64,000 bases of DNA, taken from Pseudomonas extremaustralis. Lineage in GTDB: Bacteria; Pseudomonadota; Gammaproteobacteria; Pseudomonadales; Pseudomonadaceae. The stretch spans positions 1,736,001 to 1,800,000 of the forward strand of contig NZ_LT629689.1 of assembly GCF_900102035.1 (NCBI RefSeq). The letters are read 5' to 3'. Every line of letters starts with the position of its first letter. Positions within the stretch are counted from its first letter, which is position 1. Shown piece after piece: positions 58,511-64,000 of the stretch. The notes beneath the pieces are model-generated. The model had not been told where the DNA came from and made no database searches. It was given only the letters and a program-made list of their open reading frames with translations. Position numbers and translations under genes: made by a program.

Positions 58511-60079
58511 ATGCAGATACCCCTCGCCTCCGTTTCAGCCCCTTACAACCCGCCCCAAGCGCCTGAAAAACCGGCGCCCTCGCCCTACGATCCGCCGTCC
58601 GACCTTACGCCCGGTATCGTCAACCGCAGAACTCATCCGCTGCATGCCGACGGTGATGTCACCATCAATCGAGTAGTGGATTGGGACCCCACAGACCCGC
58701 AAAAACCGACGATTCTGAGAAGTTGGCTGGAGTTGGAAACCGGCGACCGCGACGACCATGTCCATGTGCGCAATTGGCCGGGCGACAAGTTGCAAATCCT
58801 GATTAACGGCAAGTCGCACCTATTCGACATCAAAGACCCCCACGGCCAAAACCAGAAGCTATGGATCGAAACCAAAGGCGGCAATGACACAGTCGTCATC
58901 GATGACGACGTCAACCTGCGTGTGAGCGTTGAAGGCGGTGACGGTAACGACCGGATTCAGGCCGGCGGCGGCCATAACAGGCTGTACGGCGGACGTGGCA
59001 ACGATACCCTGCGGCTGGGCAGCGGCCTCGGGTATGCCGAAGGCAACGACGGCGACGACACCCTTATCGGTGGTAGCGGTCATGCCGTGATGTACGGCAA
59101 TAAAGGGAAAGACCTGCTCATTGCCGGCCTGGGCCGCCCCACCAAACAGAGCTACCTGGACGGTGGCGACAACGACGATGTACTGATCTCTGGCAGCGGG
59201 CATACGGTTGCCCATGGCGGCAATGACAACGACTTGCTGATTGGCACCCGCTCAGGCCGCACCACGTTCTACACAGGCAAAGGCCGCGACGAGATCTGGA
59301 ACAATCAACGCAACGACCACATTTACGCCGGCGCCACGGATCGCTTCGACCGCACAAAAGGTTCGACCTCGACCGAGGTCAAGCCGAGCAATGCCGGCAA
59401 GCAGGGCTTCGAGGCTCAAGCGGACGCGGACGCCACGGTGGAACGGCAACAGGCATTCGAACAACGGGTTGCTGACGACTTCGAGTTTCTGCGCAGCTCG
59501 CCGATCGGCCAACAGGCCCTCACCCAAATGGATGAACTGGCCGTGACCAACAACGGCAAGGTCACTCTCCAGCAAGACTTTAGCGGTAATAATTCCTACC
59601 TATTCCACAGCTCCGCTCTGGAAAATGAACAGGTGGCGTTGCAGGACGACAGCGATGTGATTCCGACAGACGAATTCATCAAGAATGGCGTTGCCGGTAC
59701 CCGCGCCGATCGTGCCACGATCACTTATGACCCGAGCGCCATCATCGAAAACGCAGACCGCACCAACACAGCAGTACCCGTCACCCAGCTTTTCCACGAA
59801 ATCGCCCATGCCTACAACGGTGCTACCGGTACCTTCCTGGAGGGTGAAACCACCGAGCACCTGGCCTCGGGCACGACCGAATCGGTCAACAATCTCGAAC
59901 TCCAGGCTGTTGGCCTGCCCAACGGTGCAACCCCCTTTGACTTAGACAATGACCCCTTGACACCACCCACCACGATCAATCCACTGCCGTTCACGGAAAA
60001 TGCGTTGAATACAGAGATGGGCAAGCCGTTAAGGCGCGCATACACGATTGAAACCAGCGAACAGGGCGACGGCACCTGA
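58511..60079 (+). CDS. RTX-like repeat protein with C-terminal M91/NleD-type zinc metalloprotease, candidate type III effector
   Basis: A 522-residue protein. Residues 1-40 are Pro/Ser-rich and free of Asp/Glu over the first 12 (MQIPLASVSAPY), with Ile and Pro at 3-4, like P. syringae type III signals. Residues about 120-280 hold degenerate GGxGND-type RTX repeats (GGDGNDRIQ, GGRGNDTLRL, GNDGDDTLIGG, GGDNDDVLISG). The C-terminal third carries VTQLFHEIAHAYNGATG (HEIAH at 429-433), the zinc site of M91 proteases such as NleD and HopH1. Ordinary RTX exoproteins have the protease first and the repeats last; here it is reversed and no T1SS tail is seen. The hrp-like promoter supports T3SS export, though no hrp genes are in the window. 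Confidence 0.8.
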   Translation: MQIPLASVSAPYNPPQAPEKPAPSPYDPPSDLTPGIVNRRTHPLHADGDVTINRVVDWDPTDPQKPTILRSWLELETGDRDDHVHVRNWPGDKLQILINGKSHLFDIKDPHGQNQKLWIETKGGNDTVVIDDDVNLRVSVEGGDGNDRIQAGGGHNRLYGGRGNDTLRLGSGLGYAEGNDGDDTLIGGSGHAVMYGNKGKDLLIAGLGRPTKQSYLDGGDNDDVLISGSGHTVAHGGNDNDLLIGTRSGRTTFYTGKGRDEIWNNQRNDHIYAGATDRFDRTKGSTSTEVKPSNAGKQGFEAQADADATVERQQAFEQRVADDFEFLRSSPIGQQALTQMDELAVTNNGKVTLQQDFSGNNSYLFHSSALENEQVALQDDSDVIPTDEFIKNGVAGTRADRATITYDPSAIIENADRTNTAVPVTQLFHEIAHAYNGATGTFLEGETTEHLASGTTESVNNLELQAVGLPNGATPFDLDNDPLTPPTTINPLPFTENALNTEMGKPLRRAYTIETSEQGDGT

Positions 60080-60207
60080 TACGGGCGCCAGGACTTAGCT
60101 GCGATGTAAGGTCACCGAGCGGGCCTGCCACTCAACCCCATAGCCGGAGCCTGCTTGGGCCATTGCCTTGACGAGCCACGTCAAGGTGCACTGATAAATG
60201 AGTGAGA

Positions 60208-60232
60208 CACTCCCGTGCAATGCCCGGGAGTG
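60208..60232. other. Perfect 8-bp hairpin before the SRPBCC gene
   Basis: CACTCCCG (60208-60215) pairs with CGGGAGTG (60225-60232) around a 9-base loop. T run is weak; it may end the protease transcript or sit in the leader of the next gene, 45 bp downstream. Confidence 0.5.
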
Positions 60233-60276
60233 GGACTATTCTGACAGTTGTCGTCTTGCCACACAGGAGGTGTGCG

Positions 60277-60735
60277 ATGCGTGCTGTCGAGCAGTCGGTC
60301 CGCTTGGAGCGGATCAGTCAGGAACGTTTTATCCAAGCTCCTATCCATAGCGTTTACGACTATGCGACCCAACCGGATCGCTGGCACGAATGGCACCCCA
60401 CCTCCCTGAGTGCCGACACCGGCACCACCGGGTCACTTCCCGCCGGCGCGCGGTTTACCGAGATAATCGACCTGATGGGCGTGTGCGTGCCGATGAGCTA
60501 CCGTGTGCAAATCGCCCAACGTCCCGGCGAGTTCAAGGCCGTGTTCACCTCGGTGGCCGCCGACGGCTCCATTCACTATGTCCTGCAGCCTTTTCGCGAC
60601 GGCACGCTATTCAAGCGGGTGCTGGCCTACAAAACCGAATTGCAACTGGCCACCTTGCATGAACGCATGGTCCAACTGTCAGCCACCGCCCTCGACCAAC
60701 TCAAGCATCGGCTGGAAAACCCGCCACTCGTATAA
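60277..60735 (+). CDS. SRPBCC-superfamily (polyketide cyclase-like) protein
   Basis: A 152-residue START/Bet v1-like protein: RISQERFIQAPIHSVYDYATQPDRWHEWHPTSLSADTG, then GARFTEIIDLMGVCVPMSYRVQIAQRPGEFKAVF and a long C-terminal helix (HERMVQLSATALDQLKHRLEN). These proteins bind hydrophobic ligands in a helix-grip cavity; the ligand is unknown. AGGAGGTG lies before the ATG at 60277, so I prefer this to the longer frame from 60202. Confidence 0.8.
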   Translation: MRAVEQSVRLERISQERFIQAPIHSVYDYATQPDRWHEWHPTSLSADTGTTGSLPAGARFTEIIDLMGVCVPMSYRVQIAQRPGEFKAVFTSVAADGSIHYVLQPFRDGTLFKRVLAYKTELQLATLHERMVQLSATALDQLKHRLENPPLV

Positions 60736-60846
60736 TTTTGAAACATTACCGCCACCTTCACCCACGGGTCGGCGCTGGCTTGCCAGGGATGAGGTCGTCA
60801 TGATCGCCGCCATCCCACTGGCCACCATCTGCTTACGAGACGCCTC

Positions 60847-61293
60847 ATGAAAACCACCTTGCGCCTGGCGCTGCTATCGGCCCTGTTCACCGCCCCCTTG
60901 ATCCAGGCCGCCGACCTGATCCCTATCGACGTCCACCGCGACGCCAACTGCGGCTGCTGCAAACACTGGATCAGCCATCTGGAAAGCAACGGTTTCAAGG
61001 TCAATGACCATGTCGAAGCCAACATGAGCGAAGTCAAGCAACGCCTGGGCGTGGCGCCGCGCCTGGGCTCTTGTCATACCGCAGTGATCGACGGCAAGTT
61101 CGTCGAAGGCCATGTGCCCGCTGAGCAGGTCTTGGCGCTGCGCAAGCGCGATGACTTGCTGGGCATCGCCGCGCCGGGCATGCCCCTAGGCTCGCCTGGC
61201 ATGGAAGTGAATGGCCGCAGCGAGGCGTATCAAGTCATCGGCCTGACCCGTGACGGCAATGATGTCGTGGTGGCGGAGTACCCGGCGCACTGA
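60847..61293 (+). CDS. DUF411 periplasmic metal-binding protein (copper-type)
   Basis: The 148-residue precursor has a Sec signal (MKTTLRLALLSALFTAPLIQA). The mature part has the CGCCKHW motif in VHRDANCGCCKHWISHLESNGF, further conserved RLGSCHTAVIDGKFVEGHVP and GIAAPGMPLGSPGME. DUF411 proteins are found with copper resistance or electron transport genes and probably bind Cu. No other copper gene is adjacent. Co-transcribed with the next gene, whose GTG start follows the stop by 3 bp. Confidence 0.85.
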   Translation: MKTTLRLALLSALFTAPLIQAADLIPIDVHRDANCGCCKHWISHLESNGFKVNDHVEANMSEVKQRLGVAPRLGSCHTAVIDGKFVEGHVPAEQVLALRKRDDLLGIAAPGMPLGSPGMEVNGRSEAYQVIGLTRDGNDVVVAEYPAH

Positions 61294-61296
61294 TCG

Positions 61297-61728
61297 GTGC
61301 TGGTCGGATACCTGGGGCTGTTCCTCGCCGCGTTTGGCGCCGCCACCCTGCTGCCCTTGCAATCGGAGGCCGTCCTCGTTGGCCTGCTGGTCAGCGGGCA
61401 TTACAGCCTGTGGCTGCTGCTCGGGGTCGCCACGTTCGGCAATGTGCTGGGCTCAGGGGTGAACTGGCTGCTTGGCCGCGGGGTTGAACACTTCAGGCAA
61501 CGGCGCTGGTTCCCCCTCAGCGACCAGCAACTGGACAAGGCCCGCCGGCATTACCAGCGCTGGGGCCATTGGACGCTGTTGCTCAGTTGGCTGCCGATCA
61601 TTGGCGATCCGCTGACGTTGGTGGCCGGGGTGATGCGCGAACCGTTGTGGCGTTTTCTGCTACTGGTGACCGTGGCCAAGGGCGTGCGCTATGGCGTGCT
61701 TGCCGCGCTGACCATGCAATGGGTTTAA
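61297..61728 (+). CDS. YqaA/DedA-like small membrane protein
   Basis: A 143-residue membrane protein with about four helices. SEAVLVGLLVSGHYSLWLLLGVATFGNVLGSGVNWLLGRG and WGHWTLLLSWLPIIGDPLTLVAGVMREPLWRF follow the SNARE-associated DedA/YqaA pattern, including the glycine-proline core IIGDPLT. It starts at GTG 61297, three bases after the DUF411 stop. DedA-type proteins are linked with membrane lipid transport and pH tolerance; YqaA function is unknown. Confidence 0.82.
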   Translation: MLVGYLGLFLAAFGAATLLPLQSEAVLVGLLVSGHYSLWLLLGVATFGNVLGSGVNWLLGRGVEHFRQRRWFPLSDQQLDKARRHYQRWGHWTLLLSWLPIIGDPLTLVAGVMREPLWRFLLLVTVAKGVRYGVLAALTMQWV

Positions 61729-61764
61729 TCGCCACTTCATCCCAGCTTTTTGAGGTTCGCGCGA

Positions 61765-62718
61765 ATGTCGATACAGATCGCAGTCATTGATGATTGGCAG
61801 AATGTGGCCAGCAGCGTGGTGGATTGGTCGGTGCTGGCATCGGTGGGCCAAGTGCATTTCCTGCACGATTACCCGGCGGATACCGCCACTCTGGTCCAGC
61901 GCCTGCAAGGGTTCGAGGTGATTTGCGTGATGCGCGAGCGAACCTCCTTCGACAAAGCCCTGCTGCAAGGCTTACCCAAGCTCAAGCTGCTGGTGACCGG
62001 CGGCATGCGCAACGCCGCCATCGACATTCCGGCCGCAAAGTCCCTCGGCATCCAGGTCTGCGGCACCGACAGCTATAAACACGCCGCGCCGGAACTGACC
62101 TGGGCGTTGATCATGGCCTCCACCCGTAACTTGCTGGCCGAAGCCAATTCGCTTCGGGCGGGCAACTGGCAGGTGGGCCTGGGCGGCGATCTGTACGGCA
62201 AGACCCTGGGGATTCTGGGGCTGGGCAGCATTGGCCAGAAAGTCGCGCAATTTGCCCAGGTATTCGGCATGCGCGTCATCGCCTGGAGCGAAAACCTCAC
62301 GCCGCAGCGCGCGGCCGAAGCAGGGGCGACGTGGGTCAGCAAGCACGAATTGTTCGAACAAGCCGACATCCTCACCGTTCATCTGGTGCTCAGCGAGCGC
62401 AGCCGTGGCCTCGTGGATGCCGAAGCGTTGAGCTGGATGAAGCCCAGTGCGCGCCTGGTAAACACCGCGCGGGGCCCCATCGTCGACGAACAGGCGCTGG
62501 TGCAGGCCCTGGAGTGTGGGCGCCTGGCCGGGGCGGCGCTGGATGTGTATGCCCAAGAGCCGCTGCCGCTCGACCACCCGTTTCGCCGCTTGCCCAATGT
62601 GCTGGCCACGCCCCATGTGGGGTATGTGAGTGAGCAGAATTACCGGCAGTTTTATCAGCAGATGATCGAGGCTATTCAGGCGTGGACCAAAGGCGCGCCC
62701 ATTCGCGTGCTTGGCTAG
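61765..62718 (+). CDS. D-2-hydroxyacid dehydrogenase family protein
   Basis: A 317-residue NAD(P)-dependent dehydrogenase. The Rossmann motif is LGILGLGSIGQKVAQFAQVFGMRVIAW (about residues 150-176), the substrate-binding Arg is in LVNTARGPIVDE, the Glu follows in YAQEPLPLDHPF, and the catalytic His in LATPHVGYVS. The group includes phosphoglycerate, glyoxylate and formate dehydrogenases; substrate is unknown. ATG 61765 gives MSIQIAVIDDWQN, the usual start. Confidence 0.88.
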   Translation: MSIQIAVIDDWQNVASSVVDWSVLASVGQVHFLHDYPADTATLVQRLQGFEVICVMRERTSFDKALLQGLPKLKLLVTGGMRNAAIDIPAAKSLGIQVCGTDSYKHAAPELTWALIMASTRNLLAEANSLRAGNWQVGLGGDLYGKTLGILGLGSIGQKVAQFAQVFGMRVIAWSENLTPQRAAEAGATWVSKHELFEQADILTVHLVLSERSRGLVDAEALSWMKPSARLVNTARGPIVDEQALVQALECGRLAGAALDVYAQEPLPLDHPFRRLPNVLATPHVGYVSEQNYRQFYQQMIEAIQAWTKGAPIRVLG

Positions 62719-62768
62719 CGCACCAAACAAGGGCGACCGCACCATTCCCCCCACCTGACACCGCCCCT

Positions 62769-62868
62769 TGTAGGAGCGAGCTTGCTCGCGAAAATCCCGA
62801 AAACGCCGCGTTCTCCCTGACAGCCAGCGTTATCGTTGACGACTTTCGCGAGCAAGCTCGCTCCTACA
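62769..62868. repeat. REPIN (two inverted REP palindromes)
   Basis: The left copy at 62769-62793 and the right copy at 62844-62868 are exact reverse complements over 25 bp. Each copy contains a palindrome, GAGCTTGCTC, within the GTAGGAGCGAGC type that is abundant in P. fluorescens. The loop between is 50 bp. They occupy the convergence-free spacer before glgA. Confidence 0.9.
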
Positions 62869-63211
62869 TGTTCGATGGTGCATAAGGTTACAAGTTTTTT
62901 GTCCTACAAAATCCCCATATAAACCCTACAAATTCTGGGGATCTGTCCTAGACTCATCACCGATGGGTCCCTTCCAAAACAAAAACCCCGCGAAAAAATC
63001 GAAACTTTACAACTCTGTCACAGGTCAGGTTTAGGGTAAGGCGCACACGACTAATTCTTAGAAGATGCCGTCTATCCAATCTTTTTGGGCTAACCGTGCA
63101 ACTGGCATACGCCTTGCCAGTTTCGTTATGCGCTTGTGCGCCTGACCGCAGGATGCGGTCATCGGAGCTAATGGCAGCGGGCCATTAGCCGACCAACACG
63201 TGGAGAGAACT
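62869..63211 (+). other. glgA promoter and leader
   Basis: 343 bp without a gene. The first part is AT-rich (62885-63020), likely promoter. The last 80 bp hold two hairpins: TGACCGCA-GGA-TGCGGTCA (63143-63161) and GCTAATGGC-AGCGG-GCCATTAGC (63167-63189), then GGAGAG before the glgA ATG. Confidence 0.6.
63143..63161 (+). promoter_or_regulatory. RsmA/CsrA-like GGA-loop hairpin in the glgA leader
   Basis: TGACCGCA and TGCGGTCA pair perfectly (8 bp) around the loop GGA, the hallmark of CsrA/RsmA sites. It lies about 50 bp upstream of the glgA start, and a further GGA occurs in the ribosome site (63202-63204). Confidence 0.55.
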
Positions 63212-64000
63212 ATGATCAGTGCCGCTGCAAGTATTCAGGGAGAACGTGTTAGTCAGCCAGTTGGCGGGTCGACCTCTTTGGTTGACCTCAACACGGTGCG
63301 GCCGGTCTCGGATCACAATCCCAATCGTAAAAAAGTGCTGTTTGTCACCTCCGAATTTGCTGACCTGGTGAAAACCGGCGGCTTGGGCGATGTGTCTGCC
63401 GCCCTGCCCCGCGCCATGGCGCATCTGCATGATGTGCGCGTGCTGATCCCTGGCTACCCGCAGGTAATGGACAGCGACAACCCGATTCACATCATCGGTG
63501 AGCTGGGTGGCCACGCCGCGTTGCCGCCCTGCAAGATCGGGCGCATGGACCTCAAGGACGGCCTGGTCATTTATGTGCTGATCTGCCCTGAGCTGTACGA
63601 GCGCGAAGGCACGCCTTACGGCGCCAACAACGGCCGTGACTGGCCGGACAACCATATCCGCTTCGCGCGCCTGGGCCTGGCCGCCGCCGACATGGCCGCC
63701 AACCTGGCCCAGATCCACTGGTGCCCGGACCTGGTGCATGCCCATGACTGGCCCGCCGGCCTGGCCCCGGCCTATATGCACTGGCGTGGGTCACGCACCC
63801 CGACCCTGTTCACCATTCATAACCTGGCCTATCAAGGCGTGGTCAGCCTGGCCTCGACACCCGAACTGGGCATTCCGCCCCATGCCCTGCAACAGGAAGG
63901 CATGGAGTTCTACGGCAAGATGTCGTTCCTCAAGGCCGGCATGGCGTATTCCAGCCACATCACCACGGTGAGCGCCACGTATGCCGAGGAAATCACTACG
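63212..64000 (+). CDS. glgA: Glycogen synthase (runs off the right edge)
   Basis: From ATG 63212 an open frame of 263 residues continues to the window end. After a 40-residue N-terminal extension (MISAAASIQGERVSQPVGGS), it shows the GlgA nucleotide-binding start KKVLFVTSEFADLVKTGGLGDVSAALPRAMA; the KTGGLGDV motif binds ADP-glucose. Further DLVHAHDWPAGLAPAYM and TIHNLAYQGV are GT5 family segments. It elongates alpha-1,4-glucan from ADP-glucose. The missing C-terminal half prevents judging completeness. The upstream leader may be post-transcriptionally controlled by RsmA. The N-terminal extension is longer than in E. coli. Confidence 0.93.
   Translation, partial: MISAAASIQGERVSQPVGGSTSLVDLNTVRPVSDHNPNRKKVLFVTSEFADLVKTGGLGDVSAALPRAMAHLHDVRVLIPGYPQVMDSDNPIHIIGELGGHAALPPCKIGRMDLKDGLVIYVLICPELYEREGTPYGANNGRDWPDNHIRFARLGLAAADMAANLAQIHWCPDLVHAHDWPAGLAPAYMHWRGSRTPTLFTIHNLAYQGVVSLASTPELGIPPHALQQEGMEFYGKMSFLKAGMAYSSHITTVSATYAEEITT

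Noticed and set aside
58511-60079. Ordinary T1SS-secreted RTX toxin or serralysin-like protease
   Set aside because: The repeats are N-terminal to the protease, no C-terminal type I signal is seen, there is no adjacent T1SS gene, and the zinc site does not have the serralysin extended HExxHxxGxxH motif.

Overview
The window looks like chromosomal DNA of a fluorescent-group Pseudomonas. Supporting signs are GC-rich coding with P. fluorescens-style REPIN palindromes (62769-62868), a PvdQ acylase gene behind a PvdS-type promoter, a P. stutzeri-type 688-residue trehalose synthase, AzlCD, BaeSR, Pst, Ars and Mod systems of pseudomonad type, and a glgA gene at the right edge. There is no replication, ribosomal RNA or complete phage module. 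Nearly everything is ordinary chromosome, punctuated by AT-richer accessory stretches around the two tRNA genes (30.3-32.4 kb and about 50.8-54.8 kb).

Layout. 0-1.7 kb: the 5' part of a tyrosine integrase, divergent from a KfrA-like DNA-binding coiled-coil protein, with inverted and direct repeats between them. 1.7-4.0 kb: gor and galU. 4.3-6.3 kb: small proteins and lipoproteins. 6.3-8.1 kb: the alkylation-repair genes alkB and ada; this Ada has lost all four N-terminal zinc/methyl-acceptor cysteines. 8.2-12.7 kb: nitronate monooxygenase, modABC, YoaK-like protein. 13-14.7 kb: small genes and azlCD. 15.1-17.3 kb: arsRBC. 17.3-20.5 kb: AraC regulator, LysE exporter, TerB-like and DinB-like proteins.

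20.5-30.1 kb: one catabolic locus on the minus strand (DeoR regulator, RbsB-like binding protein, alcohol dehydrogenase, FGGY kinase, SorC regulator, RbsA-like ATPase, RbsC-like permease, HAD phosphatase) with deoC divergent. It has the logic of Lsr (AI-2) or polyol operons, but its substrate cannot be read from sequence. 30.3-32.4 kb: tRNA-Leu(UAA), a diverged duplication of its 3' end about 0.7 kb away, and several small orphan genes. 32.4-35 kb: DCC-family protein, cysteine hydrolase, and a HAD hydrolase coupled to a degenerate Fic-like protein. 35-38.9 kb: pstSCAB behind a Pho box, without phoU. 39.2-43.4 kb: baeSR and treS. 43.4-47.6 kb: a hydroxyproline catabolic cluster (LhpR-like regulator, epimerase, deaminase, D-amino-acid dehydrogenase). 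47.6-51.3 kb: ADP-ribosylglycohydrolase, GlxA-type regulator, LysE exporter and tiny membrane or lipoprotein genes. 51.4-54.8 kb: diguanylate cyclase, cation-efflux protein and tRNA-Cys(GCA).

55-58.1 kb: pvdQ with a perfect PvdS box, a Fur-like winged-helix protein and a two-helix membrane protein. 58.5-60.1 kb: the most unusual gene, an RTX-like repeat protein with a C-terminal HEIAH (M91/NleD-type) metalloprotease, a type III secretion-like N terminus and a near-consensus hrp box. 60.3-62.7 kb: SRPBCC protein, DUF411 protein, YqaA-like protein and a D-2-hydroxyacid dehydrogenase. 62.8-64 kb: a REPIN, then glgA behind a leader with an RsmA/CsrA-like GGA-loop hairpin.
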